Notes: a model not told the origin generated them from the letters alone. A DNA stretch of 12,134 bases from DAOUGC01 sp034429695 (GCA_034429695.1 DAOUGC010000108.1:1-12134), one strand, 5' to 3'; positions 1 to 11,297 are shown, counted from the stretch's first letter. A program made the numbers and translations.

Positions 1-171
1 CTGCCAAACGGCAGTTTCCGGCTGGTGGGCATGTCTGGCACAGGCAACACCCGCCATTTCACCTGGACGGCCACCTCAAGCAAAGGCAAGGTGACCAATG
101 GGAATGACACGCTGGGTATTCTGGATGGCAATATCGTATACCATTACAGCTACTACACGGTGACGCCCTGA
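1..171 (+). CDS. 3' end of a gene of unknown function (partial)
   Basis: An open frame enters from the left edge in frame 1 and ends with TGA at 169-171, giving 56 visible C-terminal residues. The fragment is rich in Gly, Thr, Asn, Ser and Tyr and poor in charged residues. It has an alternating polar/hydrophobic pattern (for example GILDGNIVYHYSYYTVTP at the end) that suggests beta-strands, as in an exported or surface protein; this is inference from composition only. I do not recognise the family. The best support that it is a real gene is a strong intrinsic terminator 20 bases after the stop, in the same orientation. The gene converges on the gyrA-like gene, with 29 bases between the two stop codons. 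Confidence 0.6.
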   Translation: MPNGSFRLVGMSGTGNTRHFTWTATSSKGKVTNGNDTLGILDGNIVYHYSYYTVTP

Positions 172-191
172 AATCCTGGGAAGATAAACGG

Positions 192-222
192 GAAACCCGC
201 CTAACTGGCGGGTTTCTTTTTT
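192..222 (+). terminator. Intrinsic terminator of the left-edge gene, overlapping the end of gyrA
   Basis: A perfect 10-bp stem (GAAACCCGCC at 192-201 and GGCGGGTTTC at 207-216) with a 5-base loop is followed by six T residues at 217-222. This is a textbook Rho-independent terminator for the plus strand. The loop and the left arm's last base hold the stop codon of the convergent gyrA-like gene (TAG read from 203 to 201), and the right arm plus T-tract encode its last residues (KKKPAS). On the minus strand the hairpin is followed only by a weak T-rich stretch, so it may terminate gyrA transcription less efficiently. Confidence 0.9.
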
Positions 223-3200
223 GATGGTTTTGGTTCAGCCGGATTTTCACCCGCCGGTTTCTTTACAGCGGGGTTCTTTCCGGCCGGCTTTTTCTGGGCT
301 GGCTGGTTGCCTGCCGGGGTTCCTTTTCCGGTGCGTTTCTTGTCTGCAGGCGTGGAGGTGTAAGGCTCACCTTCAGCCTTCTTGCGCCTGGAGCTGGATG
401 CGCGGGTCGATTCTTCAGCATTGAGGGACAATAATTCCGGCTGGGTTACATCCACCGTTCGGACAGACTTCTTTTTCGGCGGCGTTTGCGTCACCGGCTG
501 GCTTTTCTTATCCCCAGCAGGTGTGGCTTTTTTTCCTGCGCCAGGTTTTTCCGCTTTGGCCGTCGTCTTCCTGCCTTTCACCGGAGTGGCAGCGGCGGTA
601 GGTCTTCCACCGGTCTTTGTCTCCGACTTGCCAGCCGGTGTGACAGGCGCAGCCTTGCGTCCGGTCACTTTTCCTGCCGGTTTTGCGGCTTTTGAAGCCC
701 CACCCCCGTTGTTTTGAATGGTCGGAGACGCATCTCCACCACTGCGTTTTCTTTTTGGTTTTTCATCCAAGGCCGGTGCTGCCGTGGGATCCCAGTAGGA
801 CAGCGCATCTTCCAGTACAGCCAGACCCACCACGTGATCACCCGTCTTTACGTCAGTCAGGCTGGTTCCGGCTCTGGCGCGTTTTCCACTGATCACACTA
901 TCCAGTTTGATCGAAAGCGCGGTGGACTTAAAGAAGATTGCCACTGCCGGTTGTCCCTTCTTCACTACAGAACAACCAACCAGCACTGCATCGTTTGCCA
1001 GCTTGCAGGTAATCACACCCTGGCCGTAACGACCCTGAACCGGGAATTCACTTTCAGGCATTCGCCAGGCTTTTCCATCAGAACTGATCAGGAACAACTC
1101 ATCCCCGTCCGTCAGCCTTTCTGCCGCAGCGATGTTGTCAGTTTCCTTTAACTTCATGCCATTTACACCCGCCGCCACCAAGCCCATCGGGCGTACTTCC
1201 TGCTCACTGAAGCGAATACCAAGACCATCACTGCTGAACAGGACCAGGTGGTCATTGCCAGAGGTCAGCAATACCCGCACCAGCTCATCATCTGCGTTGA
1301 CCTTGACCAGTTGGAACGGTTGCGTTGAGGCTCCCGGGAGTTCACTCACGGCTGATTTCTTGATCAAACCGCCGGCAGTCACTGTGAGGACAAAATGCCC
1401 GTCATCCTGCGGGATTCCAGCCGGAACACAGAACAATGCCACTGGCATTTCTTTTTCACGCAATGGCGATGCCTTGTAAAGGGGTTGGCCCTCATCCCAT
1501 TGATTTACTTTGGGCAGGGTATCCACTGACACCGCAACCGTCTTCCCATCCGCCAGGGTCAAATACAGCGTCTGGTGGGTATGGGTGCGTGCCGCCAGGA
1601 TGGGTGATCCCCTGCCGCCCATTTTGGGGGACTTATCCAGGTCCATGCGCCCGATTAAGCCGTCAGCGGTGACACCCACCCAAACTTCCTGTGATGGGGT
1701 GACATCCCGCACGGTGAGCAGGGTTTTGTGGGTTTCACCGTCTTTCAGAGAGACAATCTGCGTGCGCCGCCGGTCAGCGTAGGTGGCGCGCATCTGCACC
1801 AATTCTGAGCCCACCAGTTCGCGGATCTTTTTCGGTGAGCGTAACAATGCTTCCAGTTCACCGATCAGTTTCTGCAGGTCCTTGTATTCGGTCTCAATCT
1901 TTTTGCGTTCCAGTGCCGCCAGACGCCGCAGTTGCATATCCAGAATGGCCTGCGCCTGGATCTCGCTGAGTTTAAATTGCTTGATCAGCCGCTGACGGGC
2001 TGTTTCCACATCGGGGGCGGCTTTGATCAGGGCAATAATTGCGTCAAGATTGTTGATTGCCACCCGCAGCCCTTCCAGAATGTGCGCACGGGCTTTGGCT
2101 TTGTCCAGGTCATACTGGCTGCGCCGGCGGATGACCTCAATGCGGTGCTCAAGATACACGCGCAAAGCCTGTTTCAACGTCAGGGTGCGCGGTTCATCAT
2201 TCACCAGCGCCAGCAGGGCAATGCTGAAGGTGGATTGCAATGGAGTGTGCTGATAAAGCGCGCGGATGACCTTGTCATTATCTGCTGCTTTATTGAGTTC
2301 GATCACAATGCGCATGCCCTGCCGGTCCGACTCATCCCGCAGGTCGCCAATGCCCTCAATCACCCCTTCACGCACCAACTCGGCAATGCGTTCAATCAGG
2401 GATGATTTGTTGGTCATATAAGGCAGCTCAGTGATGATCAGGCGGCTCTTGCCGCGTCCCATATCCTCAGTGTGAACCCGCCCGCGTACCATAACCTTTC
2501 CACGCCCGCTGGCATAGGCTGCCTGGAGATCATTCTCGCCGGTCTCCTGCAGGATGATACCGCCGGTTGGGAAATCAGGCCCTTTGACAAATTCCATCAA
2601 GTCCGGCACCGAGATGTCGTCCATCTTCTCCCAGCGCTGCAACATATACTGCAACGCATCCAGCACCTCGGTGGTGTTATGCGGAGGAATACTGGTTGCC
2701 ATGCCAACCGCAATACCCGTGGCGCCATTGATCAACAGATTGGGAAGTGCCGCTGGCAACACCAGCGGTTCGCGCATCGACTGATCAAAATTGGGGGCAA
2801 AATCCACCGTGTCACGGTCGAGCTGTGAGAGCAACTCCATGGCAAATGGCATCAGGCGGGCTTCAGTGTAACGCATGGCAGCCGGGGGGTCGCCGTCCAC
2901 TGAACCAAAATTACCCTGGCCATCCACCAGGGGGGCACGCATGGAAAAATCCTGAGCGAGACGCGCCATGGATTCATAAACCGCAACATCACCGTGCGGA
3001 TGATACTTGCCCAGCACTTCACCAACAATACGGGCAGATTTTTTGTAATCCGAGTCAGCCCGCAGCCCCATATCGTACATGGCATACAGGATGCGGCGTT
3101 GCACTGGTTTCAACCCGTCGCGTGCATCCGGCAGCGCGCGGGCCACGATCACGCTCATGGCATAATCCAGATAGGATTGCTGCATCTCGTGATCAATATC

Positions 3201-3227
3201 CACCTTTTTGATCAGACCAACTTCCAT
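201..3227 (-). CDS. gyrA: DNA gyrase / topoisomerase IV subunit A with long basic C-terminal tail
   Basis: This is the DNA-cleaving subunit of a type IIA topoisomerase, which acts on the chromosome as an A2B2 complex with GyrB/ParE. It has 1008 residues against about 875 in E. coli GyrA. The N-terminal winged-helix/tower part is highly typical: SYLDYAMSVIVARALPDARD (18-37), HPHGD (76-80), and catalytic Tyr120 in AAMRYTEARL with Arg119 before it. Residues about 500-810 form the C-terminal beta-pinwheel, in which six blade-like repeats can be picked out. The GyrA box in the first blade is degenerate (PKMGGRG, 534-540, instead of Q-R/K-R-G-G-R/K-G), so ParC is a possible alternative name. Positions equivalent to E. 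coli Ser83 and Asp87 are Val81 and Glu85. Residues 821-1008 are a Lys/Pro/Ala-rich tail. The ATG at 3225-3227 is preceded by GAGGT seven bases upstream and matches the family N-terminus. No gyrB is in view. Confidence 0.95.
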   Translation of the reverse strand: MEVGLIKKVDIDHEMQQSYLDYAMSVIVARALPDARDGLKPVQRRILYAMYDMGLRADSDYKKSARIVGEVLGKYHPHGDVAVYESMARLAQDFSMRAPLVDGQGNFGSVDGDPPAAMRYTEARLMPFAMELLSQLDRDTVDFAPNFDQSMREPLVLPAALPNLLINGATGIAVGMATSIPPHNTTEVLDALQYMLQRWEKMDDISVPDLMEFVKGPDFPTGGIILQETGENDLQAAYASGRGKVMVRGRVHTEDMGRGKSRLIITELPYMTNKSSLIERIAELVREGVIEGIGDLRDESDRQGMRIVIELNKAADNDKVIRALYQHTPLQSTFSIALLALVNDEPRTLTLKQALRVYLEHRIEVIRRRSQYDLDKAKARAHILEGLRVAINNLDAIIALIKAAPDVETARQRLIKQFKLSEIQAQAILDMQLRRLAALERKKIETEYKDLQKLIGELEALLRSPKKIRELVGSELVQMRATYADRRRTQIVSLKDGETHKTLLTVRDVTPSQEVWVGVTADGLIGRMDLDKSPKMGGRGSPILAARTHTHQTLYLTLADGKTVAVSVDTLPKVNQWDEGQPLYKASPLREKEMPVALFCVPAGIPQDDGHFVLTVTAGGLIKKSAVSELPGASTQPFQLVKVNADDELVRVLLTSGNDHLVLFSSDGLGIRFSEQEVRPMGLVAAGVNGMKLKETDNIAAAERLTDGDELFLISSDGKAWRMPESEFPVQGRYGQGVITCKLANDAVLVGCSVVKKGQPAVAIFFKSTALSIKLDSVISGKRARAGTSLTDVKTGDHVVGLAVLEDALSYWDPTAAPALDEKPKRKRSGGDASPTIQNNGGGASKAAKPAGKVTGRKAAPVTPAGKSETKTGGRPTAAATPVKGRKTTAKAEKPGAGKKATPAGDKKSQPVTQTPPKKKSVRTVDVTQPELLSLNAEESTRASSSRRKKAEGEPYTSTPADKKRTGKGTPAGNQPAQKKPAGKNPAVKKPAGENPAEPKPSKKKPAS
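204..767 (-). other. Low-complexity basic tail of the GyrA-like protein
   Basis: This stretch encodes residues 821-1008. By hand count it contains 34 Lys and 10 Arg against 15 Asp plus Glu, and about 24 Pro, with Ala, Gly and Thr making up much of the rest. The style is that of histone H1-like or AlgP-like bacterial tails (for example KKPAGKNPAVKKPAGENPAE, 979-998). In the middle is a less biased island around residues 921-940 (SVRTVDVTQPELLSLNAEES) that could be a short binding motif. The tail is probably disordered and DNA-binding, which is inference. It stays in frame right up to the stop and uses varied synonymous codons, so it is not a frameshift artefact. Confidence 0.85.
234..293 (-). 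repeat. Two tandem 30-base (10-residue) repeats in the gyrA tail
   Basis: Residues 979-988 (KKPAGKNPAV) and 989-998 (KKPAGENPAE) form a tandem repeat. The two DNA units match at 21 of 30 bases. Of the ten codon pairs, eight encode the same residue, and six of those eight pairs differ only by a synonymous base. Confidence 0.75.
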
Positions 3228-3229
3228 GG

Positions 3230-3235
3230 TTTACC
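3230..3235 (-). promoter_or_regulatory. Ribosome binding site of the gyrA-like gene
   Basis: Read on the minus strand, the sequence just upstream of the ATG is AACGAGGTAAACC, with a GAGGT core about seven bases before the start codon. This supports the ATG at 3225-3227 over other in-frame starts. Confidence 0.65.
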
Positions 3236-3263
3236 TCGTTATGGGATAATGCCCTGCCCAGAT

Positions 3264-3269
3264 ATTATA
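3264..3269 (-). promoter_or_regulatory. Possible -10 box of a gyrA promoter
   Basis: A perfect TATAAT lies on the minus strand 37 bases before the gyrA start, which would give a leader of about 30 bases. The hexamer 17 bases upstream (AATACC) is a poor -35 and there is no TG extension. The call therefore rests only on the -10 match, its position, and the need for a promoter after the rpoC terminator. Confidence 0.35.
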
Positions 3270-3387
3270 AATGAACTTGACCATAAGGTATTTGTGGCTC
3301 CAACTTTACTGACAAAGGTTTCTTCTTATCCCTTTTGATTGTCAATGCATTTATTTACGGTTGTCATGGCTAAAGTATAACTTAAAA

Positions 3388-3401
3388 AGAACAAAAGTTC
3401 T
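3388..3401. promoter_or_regulatory. Perfect palindrome AGAAC-AAAA-GTTCT, LexA-box-like
   Basis: The 14-base sequence has perfect 5-base arms and a 4-base AT spacer. Its core GAAC-N4-GTTC is the same as the core of the SOS (DinR/LexA) box known from Bacillus and Actinobacteria. On the minus strand it lies just upstream of a TATACT-like hexamer and about 160 bases before gyrA. It could also be a chance hairpin in an AT-rich spacer. Confidence 0.3.
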
Positions 3402-3416
3402 ATTATTTATCCTTAA

Positions 3417-3454
3417 CCCAAACAAAACCCGGGCCCTTGTTTAAGAGCCCGGGT
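3417..3454 (-). terminator. Intrinsic terminator of rpoC
   Basis: On the minus strand a hairpin begins 19 bases after the rpoC stop. Arms at 3454-3443 and 3438-3427 pair over 12 bp, including one G-U pair and a GC-rich core CCCGGGC/GCCCGGG, around the tetraloop AAAC. They are followed by TTTTGTTTGGG. It separates rpoC from gyrA transcription. The plus-strand side has no T-tract, so the terminator acts in one direction. Confidence 0.9.
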
Positions 3455-3473
3455 GAAAATCATCTTGCTTGCG

Positions 3474-7715
<4,242 letters not shown>

Positions 7716-7721
7716 CGTATG

Positions 7722-7727
7722 CCTCCT
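7722..7727 (-). promoter_or_regulatory. Ribosome binding site of rpoC
   Basis: A full AGGAGG on the minus strand ends six bases before the GTG at 7715-7713. It fixes the non-ATG start of rpoC; no ATG is available at a suitable distance in this frame. Confidence 0.85.
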
Positions 7728-7756
7728 GAACCGGACTAATAAGTAAAACGCAAGCG

Positions 7757-7781
7757 GCGCAAGGGAAAATCATCCTCGCGC
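7757..7781 (-). promoter_or_regulatory. Hairpin in the rpoC leader
   Basis: On the minus strand GCGCGAGG (7781-7774) pairs with CCTTGCGC (7764-7757) over eight positions including one G-U, with a 9-base loop. It lies between the likely promoter and the RBS. It is not followed by a T-tract, so it is not a plain terminator; it could stabilise the leader or affect expression. Confidence 0.4.
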
Positions 7782-7827
7782 TGTATAATTAATCGTTGGG
7801 TAAAGGTTGTTATGCATGCAAAATGGT

Positions 7828-7856
7828 AGTATATCACACGGGTCTCGAAAATGCAA
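7828..7856 (-). promoter_or_regulatory. Probable rpoC promoter (-35 TTGCAT, -10 TATACT)
   Basis: Read on the minus strand: TTGCAT (7856-7851), a 17-base spacer, then TATACT (7833-7828), with TGA just before the -10 so that it is also an extended -10. The hexamers match the sigma-70 consensus at four and five of six positions. Transcription would start near 7821, giving a leader of about 105 bases with the hairpin and RBS. It is the best promoter candidate in the window. Confidence 0.7.
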
Positions 7857-7924
7857 GTTAATTCCAAACCAATTTATCCCCCTCGCCTGCATTCTCCTAT
7901 CATTTTCCATTATCCCCCACTTCC

Positions 7925-7943
7925 TTCAGGTATTATACCAGAA
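7925..7943 (-). promoter_or_regulatory. Near-perfect 19-base palindrome centred on an extended -10 box
   Basis: TTCAGGTATTATACCAGAA has 9-base arms with one mismatched pair around a central T. On the minus strand it contains TGGTATAAT, an extended -10 with a perfect TATAAT at 7937-7932. No good -35 is seen. The arrangement looks like an operator over a promoter, 12 bases after the kinase stop and upstream of rpoC. Promoter and operator functions are inferred. Confidence 0.4.
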
Positions 7944-7955
7944 CCACCCGTCCCT

Positions 7956-10900
7956 CTACCCGCCTGCCTCGGTCTGGTTGTACGGAATGGAAAAATGGAA
8001 GGTGCTGCCTTTGCCCAGGCTGCTTTCCACCCAGGCCTGTCCCTTGTGCCTTTCAGCGATGGACTTGACGATTGCCAGACCAAGGCCCGTTCCGCGCTGG
8101 CGGTAGGCTTCACGCCTCCCGCTGCGATAGAACTTCTCAAACACATGCGGCATGTCCAACGGCGCAATGCCAATGCCGGTATCGCGCACGTACAACACGA
8201 CGCTACCGCTGCCTATGCGCAGACCAACAAAGATCTTGCCCGCCATGGGTGTGTACTTGATCGCGTTCTCCACCAGGTTGTACAGCGCCTGTTCCAGCAG
8301 TGCGGGGTCGGCCTCCACTTCCAACTGCCCACCTTCACCTGCGGTCGGATATTCGCGCACAATTTGAATATTCTTCTGATTGGCTTGCGGGGTGAGCAAC
8401 TGCACCACCCGATCAATGACCTGCCCAACCTGCACCCGCTCTATCTTTAACCCGATACCGGCATCAATGCGGCCCAGATCCAGCAGGTTGTTCACAAGGC
8501 GGCTCATGCTGTCCACGCCCCCCATGATCTTGGACACATACACCTTTTGTTGCTCATTCAGCTCGCCCACCATCTGCAGCATGGTGGCATAACCCTTCAT
8601 CAGGGTGAGCGGGGAACGCAAGTCATGGCTGACGGTTGAAACAAATTCCGTTTTCAGCCGGTCAAGCTGCTTGAAATGCGTAATGTCCTGCAGGATCAAA
8701 ATTCGCCCAACACAACGTTCTTCCGCCATGACCGGTGAAACCATGGCTTGATAAATGCGGTCGTTGGCAAGCTGAACCTCGTGAGAAAGGATACCCTTCT
8801 CAACCGGTTCCATCACCAGGTCGAGCAATTCATCGTGCATGATGACTTCCTGCACGGTCCTGCCCGGCTCAGGGCTGGCAATCAAACCTGGCACTTGCAA
8901 GGCAGCCGGGTTTAGCAGCAACAGGCACATATGCTCATCCACAACCAACACAGGTTCGGGCGTTGAAGCCAGCACTGACTCCAAGCGTTGGCGTCCGATC
9001 TCGGAAGTGGCGTACAACCGCGAATTACTTGCCGCCAGCCCGGCCAGTCCGGCAAGGGTGGTCAGATATCGTTTTTCTGCGCTGGTGATATCGTGCGTTT
9101 CATCCCATGCCAGCCAAAAAACACCGTTATAACCGTTTTCATGATGCAGCGACCAGGCGATCAGTGCACCTGGAACCCTGGCATGACTGGGGAAGTTCAA
9201 ACGCCTGACACGGCTCGTGTTTGGGACAGACAACGACTCATGATTCCGCATCAAATCGAACAATTGGCGGTCAAGGTAGCTGTAGGCCCCATTGGAGGAA
9301 CCCGCACCAAAGGCAACCAGGCTGGCATGGATATCATCAAAAGACACCTCAGGAACCAGTACTGCCCGTACCGAGGCGATTCCATTAATTTGTGCTGCCT
9401 GCAAAACCGGCATGAGCGCTTCGCCCACCTCAAGGTTGGCTGCCACTTCATTGCTCACCTGGAAGAGATGGTTGAGTTCAGCCAGACGCGCCTTGAGACC
9501 CACCCGCATCTCTTCAAAAGCTGTGCCCAAGCGTCCCACTTCATCCACACCCATGTCACCCGGCAGCGGTTGATCGAGCTGCCCCTGCGATATGACGTCC
9601 GCCTGATCAGCCAGACGCCGCATGGAAGTGACCACCGATTGCAACCCCCAACGCACCACAACCGAGATAAACATTGCTGTGGCCAGCAGAACCACCAAAA
9701 GTGGCACGGCGATTTTTAAGGACAGTTCCTGCGCCATCTCGGCTGGAACCGACAGGACCACAGCCCACGGACGGCCAAAGATGCGGTGGAAATAGACCAA
9801 CCGGCGCAAGCCGGTGGGAGAAGTGCCGGAAAAGAATTTGGAGTCACTTTCTGGTATCTCACCTGTATAGGGCGTCATGATCATATCTGCTTCGGCATGG
9901 TAAAGGATATTGTGGTTCTCATCCAGAATCATGCCTTCACCGCCGATATCACCCAGTGTGCCAAGGGCTTCAATGGCTGGCTGTGTAAATGGATTGGTGG
10001 CCAGATCGGTCCGCCCCAACAATACTCCCGTGGCATTGCCAGCGTCGTCACGCACAGTGGCAATGAATGATATTTGCGCCGTGGATTCACCCGGCCAGGG
10101 AGGGATGGTATAGGTCTGGATCAACACCCCTTTAAGCGCAAGTTTGATCCCTGCTTCTTCTTCTTTTGTCAGATGCAGTTGATCTTCCCGCAATACCGGG
10201 TAGCCGGTGACCGGGTTACCGTAACGGTCAAATACATACAACTGCCTGAAGTACGGAACCTGACGCAAGTGATTGGCGAGTGTACCCTGCAGCTCGATCT
10301 CACTTTGCTCATCCAACCCTTCACCGGCTATGTTAATGATTAAGTTTTGCCCGGTCTCAAGGAAGTACGGCAGGCTTTCAGCGGCCACGCGGGTGGTGCT
10401 GGACAACCGTTCAGAGATCATGTTGCGAGCCGCGGCGCCCGCAACCACCCAGTCAGACACCATCAGGGTCAGGATCAGGGCCAGGATCAATGGAATGGCT
10501 GTGTTTGCAAAGCGCGCCTGCAGGCTGGTTTCAGATGGCGAGGGCCGAAGCGGTTCATTGCGCCCCCACATGGGGATGCGCGCCCGGAAGACTGCCTCGG
10601 CGAACAACCCGGCAGTGATTAACTCCACCGCCCGGGTCAACATGATCACCCACGTCTGGGTGAGGGCATAATCCAGTTGAACTGCCACACTGCCCGGGGT
10701 GGTCAGGAATGTGGTCAGCATGTAAACCGGCGCATACACCAGCGAAAGGAAAAACGCCGCCACCAGGGGCGAGCGTAACATGCTATAGAAACGGGTACGG
10801 TAACGTTGCCGAATGAGGAAGCTGAACACCAGCGCCAGTCCAGCCATCTCCAAGATGGTGAATGGGCTGTGAGTTCCCCATAATGAGAGGAAAATGCCTG

Positions 10901-11264
10901 CCAGGATCGCCAGAAAAACAGCAGCAGCCGGGCCAATCAAGCCAGCCGCGAGCATCCACGGAAGCATGGAAAATAACATGATGATCGGCGTGCCCGATTC
11001 CACGGGGATACCAGGCACAGGCAGAATATTCACCGATGTCAGCCGGATGCCAATGAACAACGCCGTGATGGGCACACCCAGACCCAGACCAACCAATAAT
11101 GCCAGTCGCCACGGGCTTCGTTTGGCGCCGTTGGTTTTTTCCCAGGTCTGCCGGATTCCCCACACAATCACAACCGCCAGTAGCAGCCAACCCATCCAAC
11201 CTGCCAGTTGATATGGCAGGTTAAGATACGGGTAATAGGTCAGCAGTGTCAGGACGATTTGCAT
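7956..11264 (-). CDS. Large membrane sensor histidine kinase (multi-TM, Cache-like, HAMP, GAF, PAS, HisKA, HATPase)
   Basis: This is a 1102-residue two-component sensor kinase of the inner membrane. About seven hydrophobic segments lie between residues 20 and 277. An extracytoplasmic domain at about 278-515 has the look of a Cache sensor, and a further membrane helix at 516-537 leads into HAMP (538-591). A GAF-like domain (about 592-750) and a PAS domain (about 757-862) follow. The HisKA H-box has phospho-acceptor His880 in STVSHDLRSPL. The ATPase domain shows the N-box NLVENAIKYTP (996-1006), G1 DTGIGI (1028-1033), F-box FEKFYRS (1042-1048) and G2 GTGLGLA (1058-1064). All catalytic motifs are intact. 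There is no receiver domain and no response regulator gene in the window, so its partner is unknown. The ATG at 11262-11264 is preceded by a TATAAT promoter element but by no Shine-Dalgarno sequence. The ligand cannot be deduced. Confidence 0.93.
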   Translation of the reverse strand: MQIVLTLLTYYPYLNLPYQLAGWMGWLLLAVVIVWGIRQTWEKTNGAKRSPWRLALLVGLGLGVPITALFIGIRLTSVNILPVPGIPVESGTPIIMLFSMLPWMLAAGLIGPAAAVFLAILAGIFLSLWGTHSPFTILEMAGLALVFSFLIRQRYRTRFYSMLRSPLVAAFFLSLVYAPVYMLTTFLTTPGSVAVQLDYALTQTWVIMLTRAVELITAGLFAEAVFRARIPMWGRNEPLRPSPSETSLQARFANTAIPLILALILTLMVSDWVVAGAAARNMISERLSSTTRVAAESLPYFLETGQNLIINIAGEGLDEQSEIELQGTLANHLRQVPYFRQLYVFDRYGNPVTGYPVLREDQLHLTKEEEAGIKLALKGVLIQTYTIPPWPGESTAQISFIATVRDDAGNATGVLLGRTDLATNPFTQPAIEALGTLGDIGGEGMILDENHNILYHAEADMIMTPYTGEIPESDSKFFSGTSPTGLRRLVYFHRIFGRPWAVVLSVPAEMAQELSLKIAVPLLVVLLATAMFISVVVRWGLQSVVTSMRRLADQADVISQGQLDQPLPGDMGVDEVGRLGTAFEEMRVGLKARLAELNHLFQVSNEVAANLEVGEALMPVLQAAQINGIASVRAVLVPEVSFDDIHASLVAFGAGSSNGAYSYLDRQLFDLMRNHESLSVPNTSRVRRLNFPSHARVPGALIAWSLHHENGYNGVFWLAWDETHDITSAEKRYLTTLAGLAGLAASNSRLYATSEIGRQRLESVLASTPEPVLVVDEHMCLLLLNPAALQVPGLIASPEPGRTVQEVIMHDELLDLVMEPVEKGILSHEVQLANDRIYQAMVSPVMAEERCVGRILILQDITHFKQLDRLKTEFVSTVSHDLRSPLTLMKGYATMLQMVGELNEQQKVYVSKIMGGVDSMSRLVNNLLDLGRIDAGIGLKIERVQVGQVIDRVVQLLTPQANQKNIQIVREYPTAGEGGQLEVEADPALLEQALYNLVENAIKYTPMAGKIFVGLRIGSGSVVLYVRDTGIGIAPLDMPHVFEKFYRSGRREAYRQRGTGLGLAIVKSIAERHKGQAWVESSLGKGSTFHFSIPYNQTEAGG

Positions 11265-11297
11265 ATGAATTGATCAGGTGCAAGGTATGTACCCAGG

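Noticed and set aside
59..250. 63-codon frame on the minus strand downstream of gyrA
   Set aside because: It overlaps the end of gyrA and the plus-strand terminator, has no RBS, and its composition looks like a shadow of the left-edge gene.
1932..2405. 157-codon open frame on the plus strand
   Set aside because: It is antisense to well-conserved gyrA sequence and shows no protein features.
3340..3345. Perfect TTGACA on the minus strand upstream of gyrA
   Set aside because: At 16-18 bases downstream there is no acceptable -10 (GAAACC or AAACCT), so it is probably a chance match.
8988..9719. 243-codon open frame on the plus strand
   Set aside because: It is antisense to the kinase GAF/HAMP region, with no motif and no start signals. 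The kinase frame is clearly the real one.
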